DNA of 64,000 nucleotides. It comes from Olegusella massiliensis. GTDB taxonomy: Bacteria; Actinomycetota; Coriobacteriia; Coriobacteriales; Atopobiaceae. The notes below the pieces were generated by a model. It ran no database searches and had not been told where the DNA came from. It saw only the letters and a program-made list of their open reading frames with translations. Numbering within the stretch: position 1 is the stretch's first letter; each line of letters begins with the position of its first letter. The position numbers and the translations under genes were made by a program. Of the stretch, positions 51,801 through 61,789 are shown piece after piece. The stretch is taken from contig NZ_FLLS01000002.1 of assembly GCF_900078545.1 (NCBI RefSeq), forward strand, positions 620,001-684,000, in the 5' to 3' direction.

Positions 51801-52322
51801 TTATGCCTCCTTCCCGGCAAATATCTCCTTGACGGAGAGACCGCGACGCTCTGCGGTAGCCTCGGGGCTCTCGAGCTCCTTGAGGCCCTCTGCGGCGGCC
51901 TTGATGATGTTCAGTGCGTTGTCAGTGCCTAAAGACTTGGCGATGACATTTTTGATACCCACGGCATCAAAAAGAGGACGGACGGGGCCGCCAGCGATAA
52001 CGCCGGTACCAGGAACTGCGGGCTTAAGCAAAACATTGCCAGCACCGTAGTGACCTTCGACAGTATGAGGAATAGAGCCCTCATCAGTCAGAGGCACGTG
52101 GAACATGTTTTTCTTGGCGTCTTCAACGCCCTTGCTAATAGCCAGAGGCACCTCGGTGGACTTACCCTGTCCGAGGCCTACATTGCCCTTACCATCACCG
52201 ACAACTACCAGGGCGACGAGAGACATACGCCTACCACCCTTGACGACCTTGGAGACGCGGTGGATGTAGACGACGCGCTCCTGAAGGTCGGAGTCCTGCT
52301 GGCGCTTACGATCACGTGGCAT
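51801..52322 (-). CDS. rpsE: 30S ribosomal protein S5
   Basis: 173 residues. DLQERVVYIHRVSKVVKGGR, the loop where spectinomycin-resistance changes occur in other bacteria, has the normal sequence. VGLGQGKSTEVPLAI follows. Helps decoding fidelity. Ten bases after rplR. Confidence 0.97.
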   Translation of the reverse strand: MPRDRKRQQDSDLQERVVYIHRVSKVVKGGRRMSLVALVVVGDGKGNVGLGQGKSTEVPLAISKGVEDAKKNMFHVPLTDEGSIPHTVEGHYGAGNVLLKPAVPGTGVIAGGPVRPLFDAVGIKNVIAKSLGTDNALNIIKAAAEGLKELESPEATAERRGLSVKEIFAGKEA

Positions 52323-52332
52323 TACATTCCTC

Positions 52333-52701
52333 CTAGAACTTCAGGCCCGCTGCGCGGGCGCCATCTGCGAGAGCCTTGACACGGCCATGATAGATACGGC
52401 CGCCGCGGTCAAACTTAACTGCGGTCACGCCTGCGGCGAGCGCACGCTCACCGATAAGCTTGCCAACAAGCTCAGCTGCCTCCTTGTTGGAGCCAATCTT
52501 GCCCGTGGCACGGAACTCTGCGGACAGCGTCGAAGCAGAGCAGATGGTCTTTGCATCTGCATCATCAACAACCTGAGCGTAAATATGAGCATTAGTACGG
52601 TGGACGGTGAGACGAGGAGCCTCTGCCGTACCGAAAATCTTGGAGCGGACACGGCGCTCACGGCGCTTCAGTCCGGCTCGCTTGGCCTGCTGCTTGTTCA
52701 T
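52333..52701 (-). CDS. rplR: 50S ribosomal protein L18
   Basis: 122 residues. [50 protein letters not shown]. Binds 5S rRNA with L5. Confidence 0.97.
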   Translation of the reverse strand: MNKQQAKRAGLKRRERRVRSKIFGTAEAPRLTVHRTNAHIYAQVVDDADAKTICSASTLSAEFRATGKIGSNKEAAELVGKLIGERALAAGVTAVKFDRGGRIYHGRVKALADGARAAGLKF

Positions 52702-52762
52702 TCCTTCTCCTTTTCCGCGCCACTACCTAACGGGGTAGTGGTCTTGTTATGCAAAGCAAAGC

Positions 52763-53317
52763 TTACTTAGCAGCCTTGCCGAGCTTCCTGCGGATATGCT
52801 CACCTTCGTAGTGAATACCCTTACCCTTGTACGGCTCGGGAGGACGCTTGGCGCGAATCTCAGCGGCAACCTGACCGACCTGCTCCTTGGAAATGCCCTT
52901 CACCAGAATGTGGGTGTTGTCGGGGCACTCAAAGCTGATGTTGTCAGGTGCAGGATAAAGCACGGGGTGAGAGTAGCCGAGCGAAAGGTCAAGCGCGCTA
53001 CCCTTAAGAGCAACACGATAACCAACACCGGTGAGCTCAAGCTTCTTTACAAAGCCCTCGGACACACCAAGCACCATATTTTGCAGAAGCGTACGAGACA
53101 GGCCCTGCTGAGCATTGGAGTCTTGAGTCTCATCATTGCGAGTAACCTCAAGGTGTAACGGCATCTCGTCGCTTGCCTCAACTTGTGCAATAGAGACGAG
53201 ATGAGAGAAATCGCGCTCGAGCTTGCCCTTGGGGCCCTCGACGCTAACGTGGGTACCATCAACTGTCACAGTGACTCCAGCAGGAATCATGACAGGTTGT
53301 TTACCAATACGAGACAT
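52763..53317 (-). CDS. rplF: 50S ribosomal protein L6
   Basis: 184 residues. MSRIGKQPVMIPAGVTV start and the C-terminal signature PPEPYKGKGIHYEGE. Two alpha/beta repeats near the factor-binding site. Confidence 0.97.
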   Translation of the reverse strand: MSRIGKQPVMIPAGVTVTVDGTHVSVEGPKGKLERDFSHLVSIAQVEASDEMPLHLEVTRNDETQDSNAQQGLSRTLLQNMVLGVSEGFVKKLELTGVGYRVALKGSALDLSLGYSHPVLYPAPDNISFECPDNTHILVKGISKEQVGQVAAEIRAKRPPEPYKGKGIHYEGEHIRRKLGKAAK

Positions 53318-53343
53318 TGTCTCCTCCTATCGATTCCTAGGGT

Positions 53344-53742
53344 CTACCAGACGTAGGCGATGACCTCGCCGCCGAGACCCAACTTGCGGGCGTCGCGGTC
53401 GCACATCATGCCCTTGGACGTGGAGATGACGGCAATGCCGAGGCCACCCAAAACGCGGGGCAGATCGGCAGCCTTGCTATAAATGCGCAAGCCAAGCTTG
53501 GAAACGCGGCGGATACCGCGAATCGTGCGAGTGCGCTTGGGGCCATACTTGAGCACGATATGCAGCGTCTTTTGAGGCTTGGTGTCCTCGATGCTGTATG
53601 ACTCGATGTAGCCCTCCTCGCACATAACACGGGCGATCTCAGCGAGCACCTTGCTAGAAGGCATGGACACCTCGTCCTTACCTGCATTGCTCGCGTTGCG
53701 GATACGTGTCAACATATCTGCGATGGGATCGGTAACCTTCAT
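53344..53742 (-). CDS. rpsH: 30S ribosomal protein S8
   Basis: 132 residues from ATG 53742 (GAGAAGGATC upstream). [20 protein letters not shown] start; [21 protein letters not shown] signature. Primary binder of 16S helix 21; in many bacteria it autoregulates this operon, but no matching leader was seen. Confidence 0.97.
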   Translation of the reverse strand: MKVTDPIADMLTRIRNASNAGKDEVSMPSSKVLAEIARVMCEEGYIESYSIEDTKPQKTLHIVLKYGPKRTRTIRGIRRVSKLGLRIYSKAADLPRVLGGLGIAVISTSKGMMCDRDARKLGLGGEVIAYVW

Positions 53743-53830
53743 TGATCCTTCTCCTTTGTTCGTGATGAATCTGCACGTGTGGTTCATCTAACCCCATGGG
53801 AAAGATGCCTCCACGACAGTGCCCTGTGTC

Positions 53831-54016
53831 CTACCAGCTTGCCTTGCGGACGCCAGGAAGCTCGCCTTTGAGCGCCAGCTCGCGGAAGCACACACGGCAC
53901 AGGCCGAACTTGCGATACACGGAGTGGGGTCGCCCACAACGCTGGCAACGGTCCTGCTTGCGCGTCGAGAACTTCGGCGTGCGGTTCGCCTTGACGATCA
54001 TCGATGTCTTAGCCAC
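53831..54016 (-). CDS. rpsZ: 30S ribosomal protein S14, type Z (zinc-binding)
   Basis: 61 residues from GTG 54016, five bases after GAGGAGG. The two CxxC motifs ([13 protein letters not shown]) bind zinc. Ends GVRKASW. The upstream ATG at 54040 would add eight non-family residues. Confidence 0.96.
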   Translation of the reverse strand: MAKTSMIVKANRTPKFSTRKQDRCQRCGRPHSVYRKFGLCRVCFRELALKGELPGVRKASW

Positions 54017-54083
54017 AAATCCTCCTCTACGAAATTCCACCGTTATCCCTCACTTTGGGGATAGCGGCATCGATGCCTAGTTA

Positions 54084-54671
54084 TTACTCAGCCTTAAACG
54101 GGAAGTGGAAAGCAGAAAGAAGTGCCTTGGCTTCCTCGTTGTTGGGTGCAGTGGTGACAATGGTGATATCCATGCCACGGGTGTGGTCGATCTTATCGAA
54201 GTCAATCTCGGGGAAGATGACCTGCTCAGTGACACCCATGGAGTAGTTACCATGTCCATCAAAAGACTTGGGGGACAGGCCACGGAAGTCACGGATACGA
54301 GGGATAGCAATTGCGATGAGACGGTCGAGGAACTCCCACATACGGTCGCCACGCAACGTCACCTTGGCGCCAATGGGCTGACCTGCACGCAAATGGAAGG
54401 TAGCAATGGACTTGCGAGCATGGGTAACGAGGGGCTGCTGGCCCGTGATTGCACGAAGGTCAGAAACAGCACCGTCAATTGCCTTGGAATCGGTAGCCGC
54501 CTCGCCAACACCCATGTTGACGACAATCTTTTCAATCTTGGGAATCTGCATGACGCTCTTGTAGTTGAACTGCTTGTTAAGCTCGTCACGCACGGTATCA
54601 AGATAGTGCTGCTTGAGACGCGGGGTCTCAGAGGCGTTTGCAACAGCTACGCCTTTTGTCTGCTTTGCCAT
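54084..54671 (-). CDS. rplE: 50S ribosomal protein L5
   Basis: 195 residues. [57 protein letters not shown]. Binds 5S rRNA and P-site tRNA. It starts 331 bases after the stop of the adhesin gene rather than next to rplX, so it needs a promoter in 54672-54936; I could not identify one with confidence. Confidence 0.97.
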   Translation of the reverse strand: MAKQTKGVAVANASETPRLKQHYLDTVRDELNKQFNYKSVMQIPKIEKIVVNMGVGEAATDSKAIDGAVSDLRAITGQQPLVTHARKSIATFHLRAGQPIGAKVTLRGDRMWEFLDRLIAIAIPRIRDFRGLSPKSFDGHGNYSMGVTEQVIFPEIDFDKIDHTRGMDITIVTTAPNNEEAKALLSAFHFPFKAE

Positions 54672-54936
54672 GTAGTGCTCCTTCAAAATCGAACATGGAG
54701 GTTTACGTGCGGGGGCCGCCTCGCACCACCTGGGCTGGCACCCAGGAGCCTATGCGTCACTATATCGGGTCGAGACACAATCCTCCCCTAGAGCATAGTC
54801 ACGCAAATAGTAAGGATAGCCTCTTGGGCAAGAGATTTCCAGTAGAAGTTTTTCCTGCGTGGAGTACACACATTGTTTGCGCATCGATCTCATACTTCTA
54901 CGTCATTTTTGCCTGAGGGTATCTATCTTGCGCATA

Positions 54937-54976
54937 AGAAAAGCAGCTGGCGGGAACTGCTTCCCTACCAGCTGCT
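54937..54976 (-). terminator. Terminator of the adhesin gene
   Basis: AGCAGCTGG (54942-54950) and CCAGCTGCT (54968-54976) with TTTTCTT on the minus strand. It lies 26 bases after the adhesin stop and before rplE. Confidence 0.8.
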
Positions 54977-55001
54977 TGGGGCGCATTTATATGCTTGTTG
55001 T

Positions 55002-58000
55002 CTAATCCTTATTGCCGTTACGCTTGCGCAGAATAAGTGCCGCACCAACCACTACTATGCCGGCTACCGCAATGCCGCCCACAGGCAAAAGCAAATCACC
55101 AGTCTGAGGTGAAAGCTTGCGAATGACCTTCTTCGTCACTTTCTTGGTAACCTTCTTGCCAGTATTTGATTTGCCAGGTGTATTGGGCGTATGGGGCTTT
55201 TCTGGCTGAGTGGGATCTGCCTTTACCTCCACCGTAAAGCGGATGCTCGTGTCATTGGCAGGCGCCGTTGCGTCCTTGCCGTCTGCCCACTGCTTGCCAT
55301 CCCAATGGAATTTAAAGGCTTTGGTAGTGCCACTTTCAGAAGTAACCGTTGCCTGCATATCGCCTGCGACAGTGCCTACTACCGTAAGACGAGTGCCATC
55401 CTTAACGTCACCATTGACCTTTACGCCAGGAATAATGACCTTCATCCAGCCGTCAGCATCCCCTGCCTGCTGAACCGCTTTCTGCAAGTCAGCATATGTC
55501 TTGATGTTGGTGGTATCGAGTTTCATCGTAACCGTAACGGTCTTACCGTCAGGGCTCACCTTGGTTTGAGTAATAGAGAAGTACGGACCAAAGTCCTTAG
55601 CAGTGGCCTTAACTACGCTAGGTAGAGTCAAACCATCTGGAATAGTGAACGTAGCCGTAAAGGTGCAGTTAGGCACATCAACGGTAAGTTTAGTGTAATC
55701 CGTTACCTGCGGATAAAGCTTCTCGATAGAGCTCATCTGCTCTTGAATGCTCTGCTTGTTGAGCCAGCCAGCATAATCAAGCGTGGCATTGGGCTTGGTG
55801 GGATATACCGCCTCATACTCGGTCTCTTCACCAATACGAATATCGCCAGAAAGATCCTGGGTAATGGTGGTAGGAGTCTCAAGCGTCGCCTGAATCGTCT
55901 TATCGTCTGTCGCAATACTATCTTTGCCTTCTGCCCATTGCTCAGCTTTCCAGGTAAAGAGGAATCGACGATTCTTGCCGGAGTTCTGCGATGTAGCAAG
56001 GGCATCAAAGCTACCTTCAACCGTACCAGTAACGGTCAGTTGTTTGCCCTCTCCCGTGTTAGATTTAACCTCAACGCGAGGAATACTGATCTTCATCCAG
56101 CCATTTGCATCGCCCGCAGAGTCAACAGCATGTTCCAGCTGGTCATACGTTGTGATGTTATCGGCCAAGTCCATCTTGGCAACGACGGTGTTGCCTTCGA
56201 CCTTTACGTCAACAATCTTGAAGCCACCGAAGTTCTCAAGTTTTACATCATCTTTGGTAAGTGCAGGGAGCTTCATCTCATGAGGAACCGTAAACTTCGC
56301 TACGAAACCAAACTTGTGAATATCTACATCAATCTTGTTGTGGGCAACATTGGGATAGAGCTGTTCTATGCCCGCCATTTGATCTTTGATTGTCTTGACA
56401 TTCAACGCGCCCGTCACGTCAACTTTCTTACCAGGAAGTACGCCATAGGTGGAGGTATTGGTGGTGTTGTTGTTAACGAGAATATCGCCAGGGAGCGTGG
56501 ATGTGGCAGGAAGTGTTGCCGCAACGGTATAGCTAATAGTGTCGTTAGTTGCAGGCTTTGCATCGTTGACAGTCGTGCCCTGACCGGCCTCGTCATTGCC
56601 TTTTGCGTTCTGCTTTGCTTTCCAACTAAATACAAACTTCTTGGTTGAACTGTTATGAGTAGCATAAGAAGAGAAGTTACCTGTGAGCTTGCCGTCCATG
56701 TGGAAGAGCTTGCCGTCTTGTGTAACTTTATTGCTATCCAGCGTGAAGCCATCAATCATGATTTGAATTTTGGCAGGAGTGACCTGAGGATCACCAGCAC
56801 GGCGCATCTGCTTGAGAGTGCCCGTCTGTGTATCATTTTTGCCTACTGAGGCAACTGCATCCTGCAGCTCTTTGTAGGTACGAATACCGCTCTTCAAATT
56901 AAACTTCACGGTAATAGTATTTCCGGTCTGCGTAACATCGCCCAGAGTAAAGCAGTCGCCCAAACCTGTTGCTACAACCTTGGGGTTGTCGGTGACCTTT
57001 ACACCATCGGGCACGGTAAAGGTTGCCGTGAAGCTGGATTTCAGCTGGTCGAGCGTAATCTTGTCAGGCTCATTTGCTGCATCAGCAAAGAGCGCTTCTG
57101 TATTCTTCATCTGCTCTTGAATGGGCTGCGCATCAATCTGCCCCGTAATAGAGAAGGTCTCTTTGTCGGGACGGATGTATTGCAGCTTTGAACTCGTCTC
57201 CTCACTGATAGACCACAGGTCACCATTGAGAGCCAAGTCCTGCTTAATCTCCTTGATTTCAGGATCGGTTTTCCACCTAAGGTAGTAGGTAACATCTTTC
57301 GTGAGCGTGGGGTTGTGACCAGAAACCACAAAACCAAAAATCGTAAAATCATCAAATCGATAATTGGTGCCCTTGCCCGATGCACTTTCATTCCAATTGT
57401 TATTATCGGCAAGTACCTCATGGGCTTTCGTAGCTTTGGTGTCAGGCTTTAGCTGGTTGTAATCAAATGATCCAAGAATGTCATGCAAGGTCTGACCATA
57501 CTCAGCACCCTGCTTTACGACGGCAACATCTCCGCCCTTGGCATCCTGCTTTATTTCAAAAACGTCAGGATTCTTCTTAAAGACCGAATCATCAGAGAAC
57601 GTTCCGCCATTGGCAGAAAAAGATACGGTGTACTTCTGAGCATTCCACTTTGCATACAGATCAATCTGTGTCACGCCTTCTTTGAAGCTCAGCTCACTAC
57701 CCTCGGCAACGTCCTTGCCGCCATTTTCGGCAGTTGACCAGCTTATGAAGTCCTTGCCATCGCGTGCAAACTTATTATTAGCCTTGACTACTTCATCATA
57801 TGAGAGTGCCTGTGCGCTTGTTGCAGAGTTATCCAGCGTTTGGATATAGCTCTCACCATCACCGTTATGATAAATGACCGCCTTTGCATCCCACTTTGCA
57901 TAGACCTCAAGGTCGGTCGAAACCTTGTCACTATAGTTAAATGCGTGCTCGGTACCAGCAGAATCCTTATAGAACCAACCAAGGAATTTGACACCGTTCT

Positions 58001-59723
58001 TATCGCTTGGGGTCCCAGGATGCGTATTGCCCACTACTGCATCGGGCTCGTATCCACGGATGGTAGAAATTTGCTTATCAGCAGCGGTGTTATCAGCAAA
58101 CGTTGCATCTGCATTATTAAGCTTAAAAGTTATTTTAGCTGCAGGTACCCAAACATGCTTCTGTCCGTCACGAGAGGCCGTAGCCACCGGATAGGTATAT
58201 GTCGCGCCGTTTATATTGAGAGGATTAAGCGAACTGACGCTAGAGTCTGACAGCGTAAAAAGCGTGAGCCTTTCATTGCCATTTTTAGCACCATTAGTAG
58301 GAATCGTTTTTCCCGCATAATAGTTGGGCGCATACTTAACTAAGTGAGAGCCACCCACCACTACATAGCCATCTGCGCCAGCATCGTTAAGACCATTATC
58401 GGCATCTGTCTCAGCTGGCGTATTCACAACGGAATTGCCCTTAAAAATAAATTGGCCCTTTTGCACACCAAATTGAGAACCTGAATGAAGCGAGCTTTCA
58501 AGCGTTGCATTATCAAATATGGCAGTGCCCTCGTTGATATTAAAACCACCATTTTTATTGTTTGAAGCTACAAACTTGGCACCGTTATCAAAAATAATTT
58601 TTGTTCCATACCCTAGGGTAAGGCCCTTACTACGCCAATGCGTGCTGTAATTTTTTACTTCAAGCACCGAACCATTGGTTATATGGTAGTCGCCCAACTC
58701 CCAAGCATTAGCCATGTAGATGCCCGTTTGGTAGTTAACACCCGTTCCATCTGTGGACAAGGTGGAGTTGTCGAGCTCGATGGGACCCTTGAAATAAAAG
58801 GGCATGCGATACGTTTTAATTACTGAGTTCTTGGCTTTGAAGCCTGACCACTCATATAGCTCCCAGTGATTTCCCTCATAGCGCTGATCGATAGTAGTGT
58901 TTTCAATAATGCTATTTGAGCTAGAGCTCCGGAAGCAGCAATTGCTTAAACTCATTTTTACAGAGCCTTGCGAGCTACCTTGAATATTTCCCCGAAACTC
59001 AACTGCACAGGTATCGTTTGTCGAGGAAAATACATACGAGCCATCAGTGATAACTGCATTTTTGTCAATCTTTATAGCAATGCCAAATTCCTTCATCGTC
59101 AAGGTGGCGCCATGAGAAGTCCTGAGTTTTGAGCCGCCGTTGAGATGAAGGCCAGTTATGCCGCTGTTCGCATTCATTGTGGTGTCAGCTATGACATCAA
59201 TGGTGACGCCATCGGCAACTTTAATAGTCTTGGTAAGGGTAAAGCTGCCAGCAATATGTACTACGCCTTTCCCACTGGTGAGCGCTGCTTGGGCTTTCTC
59301 AATAGTTTTAAAGGGGTGATCACTCGTGCCATCACCAGTATCATCATTGCCGCTATCGCCATTTGCATATGTCTCGCTCAGAGAGGCAGGAATGCGGGCG
59401 GGCGCGTGGGCGCCAGCCTTGTCGGCAGGCTTGGCAGGCTCAGCAATCGTGGGGTCAGCGCTTTGCTTGTCTGAGGGGGCCTCATTTTGATCGGCTGCGC
59501 TGTCCTTGGATTTTGCCTCGGCTGTAGCCGTAGCATCCTGAGTAGACTCTGCGGTTGCCGCGTTGTCTGCAGGCTGGGAGACGGTAGCTACTTCTTCCTC
59601 ACCCTCAGGTACGCGCGCTAATGCTGGCGCAGGTACCAAAGACGTGCAAAGTAGCAAGCTCATAAAAAGCGTCGTCACCCGACACAATAAAGAGGTTTGG
59701 CTGGTGTGTACGTTTCTAGACAT
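55002..59723 (-). CDS. Giant sortase-anchored adhesin inserted between rplX and rplE
   Basis: 1573 residues from ATG 59723 (GAGG upstream). Signal peptide about 1-37 (ending PAPALA); Ala/Glu/Asp/Lys-rich spacer to about 105; a right-handed beta-helix-like region about 115-470 (GDGTSDHPFKTIEKAQAAL start, many short Asn/Ser/Thr-rich turns). InlB/Listeria-Bacteroides-type repeats follow, about 470-660 (VKFLGWFYKD..VYAKWD; DFISWSTAENGG..LYAKWN; YTVSFSANGGTF). Then three copies of a ~210-residue domain at about 830-1076, 1077-1290 and 1291-1501 (IQEQM..IE.LYP, ATFTIPDG, IKTYADLQKAV, GTV.G). A Lys/Thr spacer leads to LSPQTGD, a membrane helix and RKRNGNKD. Probably wall-linked by sortase and involved in adhesion. 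It has its own -10 box and terminator. Confidence 0.85.
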   Translation of the reverse strand: MSRNVHTSQTSLLCRVTTLFMSLLLCTSLVPAPALARVPEGEEEVATVSQPADNAATAESTQDATATAEAKSKDSAADQNEAPSDKQSADPTIAEPAKPADKAGAHAPARIPASLSETYANGDSGNDDTGDGTSDHPFKTIEKAQAALTSGKGVVHIAGSFTLTKTIKVADGVTIDVIADTTMNANSGITGLHLNGGSKLRTSHGATLTMKEFGIAIKIDKNAVITDGSYVFSSTNDTCAVEFRGNIQGSSQGSVKMSLSNCCFRSSSSNSIIENTTIDQRYEGNHWELYEWSGFKAKNSVIKTYRMPFYFKGPIELDNSTLSTDGTGVNYQTGIYMANAWELGDYHITNGSVLEVKNYSTHWRSKGLTLGYGTKIIFDNGAKFVASNNKNGGFNINEGTAIFDNATLESSLHSGSQFGVQKGQFIFKGNSVVNTPAETDADNGLNDAGADGYVVVGGSHLVKYAPNYYAGKTIPTNGAKNGNERLTLFTLSDSSVSSLNPLNINGATYTYPVATASRDGQKHVWVPAAKITFKLNNADATFADNTAADKQISTIRGYEPDAVVGNTHPGTPSDKNGVKFLGWFYKDSAGTEHAFNYSDKVSTDLEVYAKWDAKAVIYHNGDGESYIQTLDNSATSAQALSYDEVVKANNKFARDGKDFISWSTAENGGKDVAEGSELSFKEGVTQIDLYAKWNAQKYTVSFSANGGTFSDDSVFKKNPDVFEIKQDAKGGDVAVVKQGAEYGQTLHDILGSFDYNQLKPDTKATKAHEVLADNNNWNESASGKGTNYRFDDFTIFGFVVSGHNPTLTKDVTYYLRWKTDPEIKEIKQDLALNGDLWSISEETSSKLQYIRPDKETFSITGQIDAQPIQEQMKNTEALFADAANEPDKITLDQLKSSFTATFTVPDGVKVTDNPKVVATGLGDCFTLGDVTQTGNTITVKFNLKSGIRTYKELQDAVASVGKNDTQTGTLKQMRRAGDPQVTPAKIQIMIDGFTLDSNKVTQDGKLFHMDGKLTGNFSSYATHNSSTKKFVFSWKAKQNAKGNDEAGQGTTVNDAKPATNDTISYTVAATLPATSTLPGDILVNNNTTNTSTYGVLPGKKVDVTGALNVKTIKDQMAGIEQLYPNVAHNKIDVDIHKFGFVAKFTVPHEMKLPALTKDDVKLENFGGFKIVDVKVEGNTVVAKMDLADNITTYDQLEHAVDSAGDANGWMKISIPRVEVKSNTGEGKQLTVTGTVEGSFDALATSQNSGKNRRFLFTWKAEQWAEGKDSIATDDKTIQATLETPTTITQDLSGDIRIGEETEYEAVYPTKPNATLDYAGWLNKQSIQEQMSSIEKLYPQVTDYTKLTVDVPNCTFTATFTIPDGLTLPSVVKATAKDFGPYFSITQTKVSPDGKTVTVTMKLDTTNIKTYADLQKAVQQAGDADGWMKVIIPGVKVNGDVKDGTRLTVVGTVAGDMQATVTSESGTTKAFKFHWDGKQWADGKDATAPANDTSIRFTVEVKADPTQPEKPHTPNTPGKSNTGKKVTKKVTKKVIRKLSPQTGDLLLPVGGIAVAGIVVVGAALILRKRNGNKD

Positions 59724-59867
59724 GTTTTGCGCCTCTCTTTGTACCAATATCTCGATACCTTTTGCCTAAGCTCTTCCTGTAAGCTCAAGGTGTACAGTCA
59801 GGAGCATTTTGCCACCCAACACGCTTATTTACAAGCAAATTTCACCAATAAACGTGCTAGTCCTGCA

Positions 59868-59873
59868 ATTATA
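59868..59873 (-). promoter_or_regulatory. -10 box of the adhesin gene
   Basis: TATAAT on the minus strand about 145 bases upstream of the start codon; the -35 region (CTGCAA/TGCAAC) is weak. The leader of about 140 bases (59724-59862) has no obvious riboswitch. No other gene lies in 59724-60009. Confidence 0.45.
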
Positions 59874-60009
59874 GCGTGAAATGCTCTCAGTTGCAGTGAA
59901 TTAACATTTGTGAGATGCCAGATGTTGTCAGGGGCGGTACTTCTTTTATGGGTACGCGAGTCTCACTCACACCCGCTCATTTACCAAACGGCAGCAACCT
60001 TCACGTTGC

Positions 60010-60040
60010 AAAAAAGCCCGACCCTCTAAAGGGCCGGGCT
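60010..60040 (-). terminator. Terminator after rplX
   Basis: AGCCCGGCCCT-TTAG-AGGGTCGGGCT then TTTTTT on the minus strand (arms 60030-60040 and 60015-60025). It ends the S10/upstream spc transcript 62 bases after rplX. Confidence 0.9.
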
Positions 60041-60101
60041 AAAACATACGAAACTCTCGCACTGTACGCACAACAGCGCGCAGTGTCAACGCAAGAAAAC
60101 C

Positions 60102-60419
60102 TTAGAGCTCAGCTCCGGATTTCTTGGCGTAACGAACCTTCTTGCCATCCTCGGTAAAGCGATAGCCCACGCGAGTTGGCTTGTCAGTACTAGGGTCAAT
60201 CAAAGCAACGTTGCTTACATCGATAGGCATGGGCTTCTCGATGATGCCGCCTTGCTGATTGAGCTGGTTGGGCTTAGTGTGACGCTTCACAACAGCAACG
60301 CCCTCAACGACAACCTTGCCCTCTGCAGGCATGGCGCGCAGGACTTCGCCGCGAGTACCCTTGTCCTTGCCGGACAGGACCTCAACCATATCACCCTTGC
60401 GGATGTTCATCTTAGGCAT
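60102..60419 (-). CDS. rplX: 50S ribosomal protein L24
   Basis: 105 residues. [22 protein letters not shown] is the KOW motif; VKRHTKPN and [16 protein letters not shown] follow. Early assembly protein. Last gene before the adhesin; followed by a strong terminator, which is unusual for rplX. Confidence 0.97.
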   Translation of the reverse strand: MPKMNIRKGDMVEVLSGKDKGTRGEVLRAMPAEGKVVVEGVAVVKRHTKPNQLNQQGGIIEKPMPIDVSNVALIDPSTDKPTRVGYRFTEDGKKVRYAKKSGAEL

Positions 60420-60434
60420 GTCTTGTCCGCCTCC

Positions 60435-60803
60435 TTACAGCGTCTCGGGTGCGAGCGAGACGATCTTCATGTAGTGCTTCTCGCGCAGCTCACGAGCAAC
60501 AGGCCCAAAGATACGCGTGCCCTTGGGCTCGCCTTCCTTATCGACAACAACGCAAGCGTTCTGGTCGAAACGGATGTAGCTGCCATCTTTACGACGGGTC
60601 TCTTTGACCGTACGCACGACTACGCAGCGTACAACGTCGCCCTTCTTGATTGCACCATTGGGCGTCGCCTCCTGGACGGCGCACATGATGACGTCACCAA
60701 TGCCTGCATAGCGGCGCTTGGAGCCGCCCAGGACCTTGATGCACTTAACACGCCTAGCGCCACTGTTGTCAGCGACGGTAAGCATGGACTCCATCTGAAT
60801 CAT
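60435..60803 (-). CDS. rplN: 50S ribosomal protein L14
   Basis: 122 residues from ATG 60803 (GGAGGAATGC upstream). [20 protein letters not shown] start; the signature region around residues 60-86 ([20 protein letters not shown]) is present. 15 bases before rplX. Confidence 0.97.
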   Translation of the reverse strand: MIQMESMLTVADNSGARRVKCIKVLGGSKRRYAGIGDVIMCAVQEATPNGAIKKGDVVRCVVVRTVKETRRKDGSYIRFDQNACVVVDKEGEPKGTRIFGPVARELREKHYMKIVSLAPETL

Positions 60804-60865
60804 TGCATTCCTCCGTACTTGCCTCTCTGCAAGCAGTGCCTGCAGAGTTGACACGTGACCTTACG

Positions 60866-61132
60866 TTACTTGGCGCGCTCCACGATCTCCACTACGCGCC
60901 AGCGCTTGGTCCTGGACAGCGGACGGGTCTCCATGACGCGGACGGTGTCGCCAATGCCACACTCGTTCTTCTCATCATGGCAATGGAGCTTCTTGCTGAT
61001 GGTCATCATCTTGCCGTACTTGGGATGATGCTTACGGTAGGTAATCTGAACTGCGATGGTCTTGTCACCAGAGATCGAGACAACCTCACCGGTGCGAAGC
61101 TTTCGCGCGTTCCTGATTTCGGTATCTGCCAT
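60866..61132 (-). CDS. rpsQ: 30S ribosomal protein S17
   Basis: 88 residues from ATG 61132. OB-fold: [40 protein letters not shown]. The frame is open upstream to 61225 but without family match. Confidence 0.97.
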   Translation of the reverse strand: MADTEIRNARKLRTGEVVSISGDKTIAVQITYRKHHPKYGKMMTISKKLHCHDEKNECGIGDTVRVMETRPLSRTKRWRVVEIVERAK

Positions 61133-61145
61133 ATCTTTCTCCGGT

Positions 61146-61358
61146 CTAGTTCTTGGCAGCGGTGTCCGCTGCAATCTGACGTGCACGCATCTCGGTTTGA
61201 ACGCGAGCAATATCGCGCTTGACAAGCGTTACGCGAGCCGTATTGTCCAGCTGGCTGGTAGCCATCTGGAAACGGAGATTGAAAAGCTCCGTGCGACCCT
61301 CGTCCAGCTTCTGAGCCAGCTCAGCGTCAGAGAGCGCCTGAATATCCTTGTACTTCAT
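61146..61358 (-). CDS. rpmC: 50S ribosomal protein L29
   Basis: 70 residues. [20 protein letters not shown] and [14 protein letters not shown] helices. Near the exit tunnel, where targeting factors dock. Confidence 0.96.
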   Translation of the reverse strand: MKYKDIQALSDAELAQKLDEGRTELFNLRFQMATSQLDNTARVTLVKRDIARVQTEMRARQIAADTAAKN

Positions 61359-61363
61359 AATGG

Positions 61364-61789
61364 CTACTCCTCCTCGCCAAAGTCGGCGCGGGACACGATC
61401 TTGGTCTTGATCGGCAGCTTGTGCTGTGCAAGACGCAGAGCCTCGCGAGCAATCTCCTCGCTCACGCCACCAATCTCGAACATGACACGGCCGGGTTTAA
61501 CAACAGCTACCCAGTCCTCGGGGTTACCTTTACCCTTACCCATACGAGTCTCAGCGGGCTTCTTGGTAATGGGCTTATCGGGGAAGATGGTAATCCAGAC
61601 CTTACCGCCACGCTTCATGTAACGGGTCATAGCGACACGAGCGGCCTCAATCTGGCGGTTGGTAATCCAATCGCGCTCAAGAGCCTGGAGACCAAAATCG
61701 CCAAAGTAAATCTTGGTATTGCCTTTTGCCTGGCCCTTCATAGAACCACGCTGAACCTTGCGGTGACGAATGCGCTTAGGTGCCAGCAT
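61364..61789 (-). CDS. rplP: 50S ribosomal protein L16
   Basis: 141 residues. [57 protein letters not shown]. Organises the A site. Its start shares one base with the rpsC stop (TAATG). Confidence 0.97.
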   Translation of the reverse strand: MLAPKRIRHRKVQRGSMKGQAKGNTKIYFGDFGLQALERDWITNRQIEAARVAMTRYMKRGGKVWITIFPDKPITKKPAETRMGKGKGNPEDWVAVVKPGRVMFEIGGVSEEIAREALRLAQHKLPIKTKIVSRADFGEEE

